A DNA stretch of 64,000 nt from Acholoe squamosa (taxonomy: Eukaryota > Annelida > Polychaeta > Phyllodocida > Polynoidae): assembly GCA_949317995.1 (NCBI GenBank), contig OX439044.1, forward strand, positions 53,338,166 to 53,402,165. Reading direction: 5' to 3'. This document shows, in pieces, positions 21,871 through 36,106 of this stretch (positions are counted from its first letter, which is position 1; every line of letters begins with the position of its first letter). Both the position numbers and the translations under genes were made by a program. Under the pieces are notes generated by a model. That model ran no database searches. It saw only the letters and a list, made by a program, of their open reading frames with translations, and had not been told where the DNA came from.

Positions 21871-24800
21871 GAGTAATATCCTGTAGTTAGCTTTAGTCCC
21901 GTTCCGATACACTATATACTACTCGAGATCTATCCTAGTATGCACAGGAATATTGTTATGTTCTCAGAATAATGCCTAAAATCTATTTTCTTAATGTCCT
22001 CTCCAGGACTCTCTCATCATTTCTGCATCGTGAGATTTATTGTCTGCACAACTAAAGCATTCGTTATACTCCCTGCACCACGTAACCACCTAAGTGGATG
22101 ATCAGCTTTAAATGTGTTAATCGTTCCATTGGTTTACACAATCAACCCACTGTAGCCTACCCACAGATACAATAGCATTTTAAGCAGTATTGATTATCTA
22201 TTAATGTTACATATACACAGCACATCTAACCATGAGCTGTCTGGAAGGTTTACCTTAGGAATTGATATATGGTAGGAGGGTACCTGCCAATACTTTTACA
22301 AGGATGTGAGAAATTTAAACCTCAACTTTCTTGTTCTATTTCTCTTCTTTCTTTTTGGTGGGATATAGTAAAAATGATTGAAATACTACATTTAGGAAGA
22401 GGAAATATTTTGACAAGGGCAAAGCAAAGACTCATTTCAAATCTTTATTTTCATATTCGTCATATACAACAATGGCTGACAAAGTTTAAGAATGCCATGT
22501 TTCTTAATATGAAAGGCATCCTTTATAAAAAAAGAGTAAGTTACTACGATGACAGCCATCTATGCAAACAGTTGATTTCTCCATGTTGGACCTTTCACTG
22601 GTATACAGATTTACATTTATACAAATAAAATAGGAACCTTGATTATTACAATACTAGGTCCATGTGCATAGCAAAAGCATGCATGTATCATACAGGTGGA
22701 TCCTCCATGTACTAAGTACAGTTCTAGGTTCACACATTAAACTTGATCTGAAAAAAAGTATTAAAGCCCAATATATTTGCCAGCCTTTGCAACTGCACTG
22801 TTTATTATTACTGACTTATTGAATCTCATCTTGGATACAGTCATAGTGGATGCAAACGAAAATTCAGTTTTAACACAACACAACCCTGCGCATAAGCCGT
22901 ACCATGTATTAATTAAGCCACGCCCTAAGTTGGTGGCCCTTGGGATCTGAAATAGTTGCCAATACTTATCATAGCTTATAAGTAAATAAAGGTGTCTCAT
23001 ACGCGTGGTTTACGGTAGGTCCATGAAGAGACAACCTCGCTTTTTTTCCTTTGGCCCTCTTCTGCCTCATACCTAAACAGTTACTTGACCCGTGCAAAGA
23101 ATATAAACAACCACAATTATCACTACAGACCCTGTTGCTCTTCACAAACCAATACTTTACATGCAGCCCGATGTTAACTAGTAATTGACCTAAAAAAAAC
23201 AATACTTAGTAGGCGCTTTATCACAGATAGTGTAGTGTCAGCTCTATTCAAGCTTAAACTTTGGCAAAACTATATAATAAAAGTACTGAAAGTTAGGTTT
23301 TACTTTAAAAGCATGATCTATATATGGCACAGTATCGACCTACCAGTATCAGGCACATACATATTATAGTGTATATGCAATACTACAAGCCTCATTTTGT
23401 GAATGATACCACTATATGTTATATCATATTCATTATAATCACTCTTTGCTTAGTCTTATTCCCAAACTATCATTTTATGTATAAACTTGCACTTTGATAA
23501 TTAGAATATAGGATTGTCACAGGAAATTGTCTACTGTTGTTGATAAGATGTATAGGCGATTTTATCGCTTATGACCTACGGTCAATCTTTTTTCGTTTAA
23601 TCAAGCCGGTACATCTTACCATCGATATACTAACTATGAACCTATATAAAATGCATTAATATGCAAGACTCTTTTTATCAAGAATCTATCCCTCATCTAT
23701 ATATAAACAGCATGAGGATGTGAAACCATTAAGCTGTGTGACAAAGAAAAACCCATTGAGACGACAGCCAGTTGGTAATATCTGGCAGATGATTTTGTAA
23801 ATTTGATTTAAGAAGATGGTGCCACACATATCTTTACCAAAGTTTTGTTATCTGCTTGATAGATCTATAATTGTTGTATAAATCAAAAGTACCAAACTGC
23901 ATCTGCTGCTTACATAGATGAGTCATCATGTAAGAGAATGGGTAAGAACCTAAATTTCTATCACATTTAAGTATACATTTCCACGGTGTTATCTGTTCAG
24001 GGAGTACATGTTAGTTATCTGAGAAACTGTAATTGAAGGTAGTCCTATATGATATGCTGTGTGCCTGGAACCTAATTCAGTTGTCTATGAAATGATCAAG
24101 TATCTATTATTTATAAATGGCCAAGTGATATAAGGACTGGGATGCCACGTATTGGCATAACTGGCTGATGGTACCACATGGTAAATACAAACCTACTAGG
24201 GCCCCAACCAACAGCTAGATAGTGGCCTACATTAGGGGTTCCTTAAAGCCCTGCCAACCATATTGCAATGGCTATATAAAAGACCAGAAAAGGAGGCTAT
24301 TTCTTAACACACTGCGACTACACCCTCGTACCAACATTCGTATTAGAATAGCTCTGACATTTTGCAGTCGTAGGGTTGTGTGCAATCGTAGTGCCCTAAG
24401 AAATGACCTCCAATAGTAACTGCTGGCCTCCTCTACGCAGTGCAATGTCTTAAGAGCCAGGGGCTTTTGTCATGAAGTCTATAGCTATTTTGTCATACTA
24501 TATGAGAGGACCATTTAAGGGGGTCCAGTCGTACCGGCAATTGAAATAAACTCCTGAAGCATGTCCTAATGCAGGTTGAAAGTATGTCAAAGTTATATCC
24601 ACCGTGGACTGCTAGATGCTATCAAAAACACTGCCCCTTATCCACAGAAGCTGACTGTCTTGCTCACAACGTTTTTTTATCTGTAGGTCTGCCTCAAGGT
24701 GAGATATAAATCATAATCTAAAGGTTTTTTCAAAATGCTAACAATTGCTTTAATTCTGAAATGTCCTCCATAGGCTAAAGACTTATAAAGGCAGATAATG

Positions 24801-24976
24801 CAAACGCTCCAAGTGTGGGGTGTCTGTTTCTATGGGTCGACTCACTTATTGTTATTTCTAGGCATTTTATCATCGATAATGTTTTATATCGAACCAATGA
24901 TATATATACTGGTCTATGCTTGCCTAACAAGTGCATTGCCTTACATCACCAAATGTGTTTGTCATCTACATAATTA

Positions 24977-25048
<72 letters not shown>

Positions 25049-25692
25049 GTGGGTCCTAAAATGATACATGAGTTTCAGAAAATAGTAGATGCTGCATCTT
25101 TAATGTGCTACACAAAGATTTCAATAGATGACAAAGTGCTTATAAATCATTTCCCTGTTTCTTGCCTGTTACTTTCTGTGAGCTTGTATTGGAACAAGGG
25201 GAAAGACATCTACCGGTATATTACAGTTGGGTTCAGTTGGCTTTGGATAGGTCCCCAGTTTTTGGATGAATGGCAATAACCTATACTGGAGGGCATTTCA
25301 AAACCATAACTCTAGATATCTTTTTGAAATGCCCTGCTGGTTAAGCTCACATACGTCCCTGAATCTTACTGCTCATCGTATAACCAAAGGTGTCACTGAA
25401 GGTAGCAAATTCAGCATTCTTTGATTAAAATGGTTGCCATTTATGGCGCTTTTTCTTACACTCAAAATAACGTGTGGTTCTGAACGTGTCGATCTTACCT
25501 TTGTATGGGTATCATTCAAATGTTACTGAAATATCATTTAACACATAGATGCAATTAAAATGCTGAGTAGGTGACACTTTAAATCTAAAGTGCTGGCAGT
25601 GTCAGCTCTAATACAGTTTCAAATCAGCTCAAACCCCAATCACATCACTGTATATTTAATATTATAAGTCCTGATAACATAATTGATACTGC
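21871..25692. other. Gene-free stretch
   Basis: Short open frames occur on both strands but none has a domain, splice context or composition suggesting a gene. The only clear feature is the ATT microsatellite at 24976-25048. The 3' end of the ARM-TIR gene lies just beyond. Confidence 0.55.
24976..25048. repeat. (ATT)n microsatellite
   Basis: About 24 uninterrupted ATT units. The poly-isoleucine open frame across it is an artefact. Confidence 0.97.
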
Positions 25693-28600
25693 CTACTCGA
25701 CATGCTCCTTACGGTATATACTATTGAGCACAAGTCTAATCTCCCTGTGCAGTTCCTCCACACGGTCATCAAAGTCATTAGAGCCTGGAGGAGATCTGGA
25801 GAAGTCGACATACACTCTTCCGGCCACCAGCCGTGACAGCCATCCTGAGGCCTTAAAGGGACGCTCCAGGCGGATAGGCACGACTGGCTTCAGTAGGTCA
25901 CGAGCATACTCTGCTTCTGTAGATGGTAAAGATTCAAAATATGAAGACTTTTGGTTTTCAGCAATGCCTTTGAGCTTTCATGGTTTAACTACACTGTAGT
26001 ATTACGAAATGGAACTTGAATTGCAATGCTTTCAAATAGTGTTTGTTGGATAATTTATATCAACTATACACTACTTCCACAAGGCTCTCTGTGTTGGTGG
26101 TCTGTGTTAGTGGTTATGACATAACTCAATAATTACATGTATCATGTAATATAAGTCAACTGCTCACCACTACTATAGTTTAATAATATCGGTATAAGTC
26201 AACTACTCACCACTCCTACACAGCTCACTGTGCGGGTAGCCATGAGACAACTCAACATTAGGTAATATAAGTCAACTACTCACCACTCCTACACAGCTCA
26301 CTGTGTGGGTAGCCATGAGACAACTCAACATTAGGTAAAATAAGTCAACTACTCACCACTCCTACATAGATCACTGTGCGGGTAGCCATGAGACAACTCA
26401 ACATTAGGTAATATAAGTCAACTACTCACCACTCCTACACAGCTCACTGTGCGGGTAGCCATGAGACAACTCAACATTAGGTAATATAAGTCAACTACTC
26501 ACCACTCCTACACAGCTCACTGTGCTGGTAGCCATGAGACAACTCAACATTAGGTAATATAAGTCAACTACTCACCACTCCTACACAGCTCACTGTGCTG
26601 GTGGCCATGAGACAACTCAACATTAGGTAATATAAGTCAACTACTCACCACTCCTACACAGCTCACTGTGCTGGTAGCCATGAGATAACTCAATCAGGAA
26701 GATCCGCGACCTCTCCATGTTCTCTGCCATGCAGGCTACTGGGCTAGTTCCCTGATATCCCACAGATGTCGCCACCCGCAGGCCCTCCTGTTGTAGGGCC
26801 ACTCTGAGGTGCTCAAAGAACTCACTGCGGTCTGAGTGGTGACTCATGTAGATGTCCAACTTGTTCTGGTGCTCTGAGTGATTTGTAGAAAAACAATTTG
26901 CAATAATCTTACAGCATATTCTTGCTACAGTTAACCATTTCATAGAAAGATCATATACACAGTTTGTTTGCCTCATAGGAAAATGATTCAGCTAAAAGGA
27001 TTCCTAAGAACACCAAAGTAATGGTAACATATTATTATTAGGCGTTCAGTGATCCTATCAAATCACGCAAAACCAATAAGTCATGTCAATATACTCACCT
27101 CTTGGCACCCTTTTGGCTGGACTGCGCACCTGTCTCTCGAGTGCTCGGTTAATGCGGTCCTGAGACTTCTCTAACTCAAAGAGAGCTCCCTGAGCCGAGG
27201 CACTGAGCTGCTCATTCTCACTGACCCGTGCCTGTCCCAAGGCTGCCATGAGCCGCTCCTCATCCCTGTGTCATAGAGAAAATGACGACATGTTATTACT
27301 GTCAGCTATTACCTACTGCATATAACGCTTAAACACTAAATTCAGGTGTTGCTAAACAAGAGCTGATGGTACATTTGGTGAGAGAATGAGTTCAACATGA
27401 ACACTTTAAAGCGGGACACCAATTGCACTGACATATTGTGAGGTCCGACCACTGGGGGTGACCATTGGATGAAACTGAAACTAATACTATGAGATGTAGA
27501 TACTAATAATATTAGTATCTTAATCTCATAGAATTAAGTCTAATATAAAGTATTGCAGACAGTATAAGACATATTGCCTTTACATAATATGAAATGCAAA
27601 CAGTCATTGTCTGTTAGAGACAATGATATCCTACCTTATTGCACGCTTATTGTCCTCCACAAAGGCTAACATCCAAATGATCTTACAGCACCACAGCTTC
27701 TCCTCACACGTGCCCCCTTCCAGTAGGGGGGCCAACAGAGTAAGAATACCATCATACACGAGGATAACCTTATTGGCGTCATTCATGGCTACTCGACACA
27801 AACTTTTAAGTAGTTCTTGAGCAGAGAACCCTCCGCTTCGGTGCATTTTGGAGAATAGAGTGTCTTCGAGTTTCTCAAGGATAAAGCGAATGACACCACT
27901 CTTGGAGTCTGCGCGTATGAGATGCGCATTGTCTTCATTGACGAGGAAGGCAGTGGTGAGTATGGCACTGGTTTTGATGTGTTGGTTCTCAGTGTCAGCT
28001 TTACTGAACTGTAGCAGATCATTGACGAGTCGTAGTGAGGTTAGTGCCTGGCGATTAGAGTCATACTGAGAGCAGTTGAAGAGGATGTTGATGGAAGCCC
28101 GCAGCACATCTTGACATTTCTACAACAAAGAGACATGTTATTGTGCTATATTTCATTAATTTGAGAATTGTACCTTTATCAGCTGTCTATCTTAAAAGCT
28201 TGAGCACCTTAGTCTTATTTAGTTAAAGGAGGGTTCGTTGAGGTGTTTGTTGTTGATTGTTTTTTTTGTGTGTAGAAGATTAGATTGCTAGTCCTAGTGC
28301 ATACATGTACATAAAATATCTGTTAAATTTCTAGCCTGTACCTCATCAGTGTCAATGGCTGCCCTGGTGGCCGGGTCGCGGAGTATGTCCTGCAGGGTCT
28401 CAAAGACACCAGCGTCCCTGAAGTGGTTTGTGAAGGCCTCGCTGACGTCTGAATAGTTCCACATGTTATGTAGCAGGTGCTTGGACAACTCCCAGTCTGA
28501 TAACAATGTCTTATCTCTTACCAACTCTTTTAATCTGGCAGCCATCGTCTCTGGAGCCTGAACGTAAGATTCGGGTCATTAAAATCATGATTTTCTAAGC

Positions 28601-31600
28601 AGAAAAGAAAAACAAACAAAACTTTTTGTTGCAAAAAGATCCACGTCATTCTGAGTATGCAATTTCATACCCCTTTCTGTTTTTGAAAGATTTCTAAATG
28701 TGCATGTACGCATTTCAGAAATTCAGAAATTAATAGCATCATTAATTGTGCAAAGCAACAACAAAAAGTTTAATGGTTTTGTCTCTGGGAAAATGCATTC
28801 AATTTCCTTCTATGCCTAAATGTATGTGATTATTTAAGTCTTTATTAAACTTACCTGTAAATCAATGAGGAAGTCTGCGATCATGTTCTGGACGCGGTCT
28901 GCACGGCCTGTTTGGTATAACTTGTAGTAAAACTTCTGTTCTCTTGCGTCAGTTGTTCTCAGGGTTAGACCTCCAAGATGGTTCGACATCACAGACCTAA
29001 AGGGATTAATATCATGATAGAAGATACAAACGTTTACACTAAAAAGGAAACAGTGTGTAAGTTCAAACTACTGTGTCAGAACCCGCGAAAAAAAAGAAGA
29101 AAAACAACAAATTAAGATCTTGCGTGATGGTACAAAAGTAATAATCATAAATGCTTCTGTTTTAACGTGAAGGAAGCACGCTAAATACATGAATGCATGT
29201 GTGAATGGCTTTCCGCAACTTGTAAACCTTGTTGCTTCTGGGTTTAAGACTATCAGTCTTCAAAGAGCGCATGATTATTATACCCCACTGGGTTGTGTTG
29301 CATTAGCTATTACATCTCGCCAACCTTTCGAGAGTGTCTTAATCCAATAAAGGTCGAATCACACTACGCAAAAACGGGTCTAAAACGTTTGTGATTCTGG
29401 ATATCGAGAGCCTTTCACTTTTGCCAATATTCTAAATCACAAGGGTTCCCACCCCACATCCACCTTTACCAAATCCCACTGTTAGCTGATATTGGATGGG
29501 AAATGTCTGTGAATTGCATTTCTGTACAGATAAGATGCTAGTTTGATTCACAGAGATAGAGTATTTGATACCAATATCACACTTGTCTCTGACTGAATCC
29601 CCTAGCATTCAATTGTTCCCAATACAAAAGTAATGGTTTTCCATTTATAAATCACAAACAGAACTCTCTTACAACTGTATTATGTGAAACTTGGGTCCTG
29701 ATTTATCAAAGCCACACCTCTTGTGATTTTCTAGAAACTGTTGTCTATCACAGAGAACCTTCAGTCTATCACAGAGATTTCTGGCCCTTTGTGACGAAAA
29801 TATGAAAACTTTTGATGTATTCCGTTCCCCAAATAACAGCACTTTGGTAAGTCTTCTTAGCCATTATATAGGCCTTCCTTAGACACTATGACCTCTCCAA
29901 TATCAGCTAAGGATCATTGCATTCCTAAATCACAAGGATATCAGGACGTTTCTCGCGTTGTGTGATTTGGCCTTTAGTGAAGCTGACACTATACATAATA
30001 CTATAGTGACTGCTGGACACTGCCTATCACTGCTCATGGGGAGCAAGGGTCCTGGTGTATGTAAAGTACCACTCCTCTGCCTTTAAATATCCAAGTAATT
30101 CACCTATCATGATGATGTAAATGTATCAAAGTGCTCCATGCCCGTCTGCGGAGTGAGTCATCCACGTTCTTGGAGCCCAGGAAGTGGCAGATGGCGTCTG
30201 ATGCGCGCGCCTCCTGGAAGCTGCACAGGTTGGCCTTGTACTTAGAGCAGGCAGAGATGGCGGACAGTGTGTGGTCCAGCACTACTTCCTCCTGTAGGTA
30301 GGTTAAAGTGGCATAATACAATGGTTGGGGCTCAAAAATCAATCTTCTCAAAAATGAACCAGGATGTTCACTTAGATCATACTTCCTGTGGTACCTACTT
30401 TATTTGCTTTCTTTACCCAAATTTGAATGAATTGTCAGATTTATATCCATTTTCCTACTTTTGAAGTGCACGCCAAAAGTCCATCCCTTGGAAATACACT
30501 GTAAAATACCTATGTATTGGTCCACGGGACCCCCTTTCTAAGCTTGTATGATCTTATTGTTATCACAGCGTATGGAGCACATTCAAATAAGATTTGAAAA
30601 ATGAAAACGCAAATCGGACTATGTCACTTTAAGGCTTAGTAAAGCCAATTGCCCTAAAACTATGTTTCATACATTCACAAGATCATTAGCTTTGACTTCA
30701 TGATAGCAAGGTACAAGGGAACAATATTATCGGATGTTGAAATAAGTGATGGTTGACAACATTGAAATGGCAATATTGAAACAGGGTTGAAAAGCGGTTG
30801 TTCAACGTAAATATGGAGAAAGGTAGAACCAGAAGTATCAACCCATACACTAGTAATAGTGGGGATAAGGTTCTCTTCCTTCTTTGGGTCTTTGTTGAAA
30901 GTTGTAGTACATTGTTTCTTATGAACTCTAATTAACCAGTGTGTATTCTTGATGAACCTTACCAAACAACTTTATTACATATGTCGAGTATGATACATTT
31001 TGCAAACCTTTGACTACTTACATTTATGGTATAGAATATACGGTTTCATTTATATGAATTTTTTACTGCTATGTCATTGTAGATTATATGATTTCATGAT
31101 CGATGTATTATCATTGGATAATTTGTTATTGCTGAGTAAATTGATGTTTGAGCCAATAAAGTAAATTCAAACTTAAAAAAAAAATAAAAGAAATGGTCAA
31201 TTCACATCAAGTTGTCAACGTTGCTGCAACAGCCCACTGAGCGCTCTCAATCTAAGGCATTAGATTTTTGGTGAGATACTGTCATCAACCCGAACATTAT
31301 CATACCTTGTCAATAATTATATTGATATATTCTGAGGGGCCGACCAATGGTGGAGCCTGGTGGATAAAGCTGAAACTAATTCTATGAGATGTAAGTGATG
31401 ACATAAAGTGATGGTAAACCTAACGTAGGCCATGGCTTATAGGCCATTTCAGACCAGAGTGAGTGGAAGGAGATCCAGATGCCTGAGAAGGTTCTCCTTA
31501 ATTGCTGCTAATTCTATGTTGATTAAGGGTTGGTTCCACTGCTGAAGTATGAAAAAACATGGCTCGATGCGGATGGATTAGCTGGACTGACGGCAGGGAA

Positions 31601-34600
31601 CCAAGCTTTAGGATAACCTACCTGTGAGTTGAGGGCTGCCAAGTCTATGTAAGGACTAAGCACAATCGCCACCAGACTTTTAAGGACGGACCGTTCTGGG
31701 GCACATAACCTGGTTGAGAAGGACTCAGACTCTATTGCCAGGTTGTTCATATTGGCAAGTAACATCTTCACCTACAAACAAAAAGAATTCCATAATAGAT
31801 TACAAAGAAATGAATTTTAATTCCAATAGATCCAGGACCATTAGGTGTGCTACCAAGGATTGCTTTCATTGAGATAACTATCGGACTAATTTCATATAAA
31901 AAAAAATAAGAGTAGCAATTGTACCTAGGCTGTGGGTATACTTATCCTGTGGGGATCTATTTCATATAAAACTATCTCATAGTTTGATATATTAAATAAT
32001 TTGATGTATTAAATCATATAGTTTTAGTGACAAAATGTTACCCATACCTTCTCTATGTTTGCAGCACTGGTGATAACAGGTAGATGGGTGACCATCTGTT
32101 CCATTAGCTGAGCATGTATCTCAGCACCTCCTGTAGCGGCTATAAAGTCCCCTAGTACAGGCTCCTCCTGCTCATTGGTCGTGTGCCAAAGTTTGTTTAA
32201 GAACTTCACATCCTCATGAGACTCCCTCAAATGAGGGAACTTACTAACATTAAACTTTTTAACTTTAGTCCGCTCGGCTGAATCAGAAGCAATTTTTTGT
32301 TGACTACCAATTTCAGCATTCCTAGCCTCGGCTGATGGCCCTTGCAATGTTCCATTGTGACTGAGAGTATCTGAGCTGGTGCTTGGACCAATCACAGGGC
32401 TCGGTCGTAGTGACGTCATAGAGTGGGCGGAATTTGATTGGTCACACGAGTCAGAGCTGGCAATGCTATTGGCTGATTGTTTGCTAACATATGAGTGTAT
32501 GTGGGAGAAGGCGAGGAAGGCTGCCCATCGGAGTGGGTTCTCCGGATCGGAGAGGGTGGCATAGAAGAGCATATTGTCCCAGAGACTGGATATCAAAAAC
32601 TTCTCTTTGAAGTCCAGCCGGACGCAATGGTGGACAAGGCTGAGACATACATGAAGCATGCGTCGAGAATTCTGAAATAAAAATTCACACTAATTCTATC
32701 AGACTATATAAAACTTAGGAAATAGTTCAGAGTGAATTTATTATCCCTACTTTGCCACTTTCTAGTATATCAAAGTTTGGAGTTTACTATGACTTTGTTC
32801 GTGTCAGTGCTATCTATGTTAATTAGCCTATAAATGTCAGCCTGAGGCTCAGGAAATGATAGTTTGAACACTAAAGTAGGTAGGTAACATTATTTGGAAC
32901 ATGTGGCCTAGCAATGCTTATCATGTCTCGCAGTGTGCGGTTGGTAATACCCTCTATAACACCCGGTAACAGTTGGAGGTCATTACAGCAGTAGTACATG
33001 GAAAGTGGGTATTGCAGATGGTAACCTAAGCAAGTAGTATACAAAGTTGGTGAAAAGGAGCTGGCTAGGCAACACTTGGTATCAATTAACAAACACTTTC
33101 CCACTTTGAAATAATAGAGCTGGCAATGCTATTGGCTGATTGTTTTCTAATATATGAGTGTATGTGAGAGAAGGCGAGGAAGGCTGCCCATCGGAGTGGG
33201 TTCTCCGGATCGGAGAGGGTGGCGTAGAAGCGCATGTTGTCCCAGAGACTGGATATCAAAAACTTCTCTTTGAAGTCCAGCCGGACGCAATGGTGGACAA
33301 GGCAAGTAGTATACAAAGTTGGTGAAAAGGGGCTGGCTAGGCAACACTTGGTATCAATTACCAAACACTTTCCCACTTTGAAATCCCCAATTTACACAAA
33401 GGCCATACATCCCTTTCTTTTGAAACTATAAATCATGTTAATATGGGGTGATTTTGTTGATGCAGTATAAAAAGGTCTCTTACCTCGTCGTCGATGCCTG
33501 CCCTGAGTCGTGGTGAAGCTATTGCAGCCCTTAGAGGTGTCACGATATCCTCCTGACACAATGAGGCTGCAAACTCAGCACTCTTGTTAGAGAAAAGGTG
33601 CATGGCCGCTAACAGACGGTGCACACGCTCCCACGTCTCATCCTGCACACAAACACATACAATGTACTTAATATCTTATACCCTAGACATCGGCATACTG
33701 AAGTTATTATTCCAGAAAACTCTACCCTACCTAGCAAAACAGGCGAGACCCTAATCTTTTTTTTTTATTTGAAAAAAAGTCATTTTCGCTTTTGAATTGA
33801 TGTAGTGACCTGTGAGTGATTAGAGTAATTTGAGAGTCGCCAGTGCAGATTGCAGATTTTAAGTCAGTGGAGTAATCGGTGCGCTTCAAAAAGAGAAAGA
33901 CCAAAGTAAAGACCTCTTTTACTATTTCATACTCAAATTCAAACATCATAATTACGTGGGCAATGGCAGGTATTTGGGAAAGTCTACAGAGGACATGTAC
34001 CTGGAAGACTTCATTGTTTGAGATATGATGTCTAAGCTCCTGTACACAGAGCTCAGGGAAGTTGGTCCTGGCCAGGAAGGACCCCATGGCCTCTCCCTCA
34101 GTCTTGTAGGCCAGGTAGGTGGCCAGAAGAAGGTCTATGTCCTCTGTGGTAAACTCTAAGCCCACATTACTCTCGTCTTCATCCACCTTATCCACCAACA
34201 TAGTGACTGCGTCCAGGTTTGCGAGCACCAAAACAGCCAGGCCTTTGATGTTGATGTCCTTACTCAGTGCGTAATGCTTCACTGAATCTGAGAAAAAAAT
34301 GTCTGTCCGATGATTTAGGGAAAATCTCCATAGATTAGAAAATAAACCACAATATTAGAGATAACTAGCACAGCAATTTATTTTTTTTTTATTCTGGAGT
34401 GGCCTTAAGGTATCTATGTCACATATTCTAATGTTACGTTGTCCCATGTTTTAATTGCATTTCTTTCACTGTTTAATGAGTCCAGAGGCCACATTTTAAG
34501 ATTATCAAAATTAATCATGATAAATCCCATTCTATAAAGCTCTCCCGGAGGCTGATTGCATTATTTTGTTAAATAACAATTTCCTCGGTATACCTTTGAC

Positions 34601-36074
34601 TTTGAGTCCTCGGAGCCACTTGGATGCTGCCCTGAGTTTGGTGACACTGAGTAGGATGGCCAGGGCACTGGCAATCACCTCTTTGACTTTCTGTGAGTTC
34701 AAAAAAGAGTTGTGGATTTGATCAGTTCTAGGAGTCCCTATTTCCGACTATAAAATAAATTTTGGTACTAGACGAAAGGCAATCCTTTGTGTCATAGGAA
34801 TTGATTTTAAAAGAATTGCAGCATTGGAAACGTCTTTTGTAACTGCGGGGCTAAATGAAATATTTATAAGCTATCAACCTAGTCCATGTCCATATGATGA
34901 TGAAAAAATAGGCGAATATATTCAGGAGATCGTTGGACATAATTATATTTGTTCATGTATTCTGACCATGTATCATGGAGACCCCTTCTTTACAAGACCT
35001 CTTTTCTTTCATTACCAGATCACCGACAACTTTGACCTAAGCTAGGTTTATAGGTGAGGCTCCACTACCCGATTTTTGCAGAGAATCGGAGCTATTCTCG
35101 CAAAATGAGACTCGAACAAAGACTCAAAGTGGCATTTGTTATCATTGCAAGGTAGAAATTGTATGTTAAAGGAGCCATTTGTTTATGGTGGGATGTCATT
35201 GTGTGCAATTTCAGGCATGCTTGTGTTGTAAAACGATGTTTTTGTTTACCAAATCAAGTTGACCTAATGTAAATATTGCAGACTTTCACACTGATGACTC
35301 TATACAACTCAATATAAGACAGGTTTGATTTTTACAGTTGAAGACCCTGTGATCGTATAACTGCTGTGCTGTTATTTATATTTTGCTGTGTTGATGTTTA
35401 CATATTGAACTCCCACCCAATCACAGAGTCTATGCAGGTGTAGGTTAGTTTGTAAATATGGCACACAAGGAGAGAGATCACCCATAAAATCTCATGTTTA
35501 CAATTTTGAATCTCAGGTTTACAATATAGGAATGCAAACACCCTATACCTTAGGCACTATAGACGGTAAATGACTCACATTGTTCCTAGCATGTGCCTCA
35601 TGGATCTGTTCAGTGGTGAGTATTTCAGCTAACAGTGGCACCATGCCTGCCTCACACACACAAGCACAGAACTTGTCAGAGGCACGGCTCAGCAGCGACA
35701 CCCGTGAGAACCACTCATGGACACATCCCCACATCTTACCGTCCTCATTGAAGGCAAGCCAACGGGACGGGTCCTTCAACCTGGATGGGGGAGAGAGGGA
35801 GAAAGTAGCACAAACGATGTATTCAGTGACAGATTTCAGGGGCTGGGGAAATTTGTATATTTTAATATGAATACTTAATCCAAAGTCACAATGGGTAAAG
35901 CCATCTCCAAAGGTAATCAACACCGAGACCCTTTCAATATGATATTCTAACACTGTTAAGTATTCTCTCTAGAGACTGTGATCTTTTTATGGATAAAAGG
36001 GCGCCCTGTAATCCCTTTTTGCCATTATTTCTTTTCCATTGTTTTTTTCTTCTTGAAAGGGGTTTGCGCACTCA

Positions 36075-36106
<32 letters not shown>

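Noticed and set aside
22269..22628. 119-residue plus-strand open frame
   Set aside because: No recognisable domain, no splice context, and AT-rich composition like the surrounding non-coding DNA.
24798..25064. 88-residue frame ending in poly-isoleucine
   Set aside because: It is the translation of the ATT microsatellite.
26196..26706. Possible CRISPR-like array
   Set aside because: The units are contiguous 73-bp tandem repeats with no spacers, in an animal intron, derived from an exon end.
32871..33104. Minus-strand frame next to the copied exon fragment
   Set aside because: It spans the direct repeat, has no acceptor-donor pair in phase with the ARM-TIR gene, and shows no domain.
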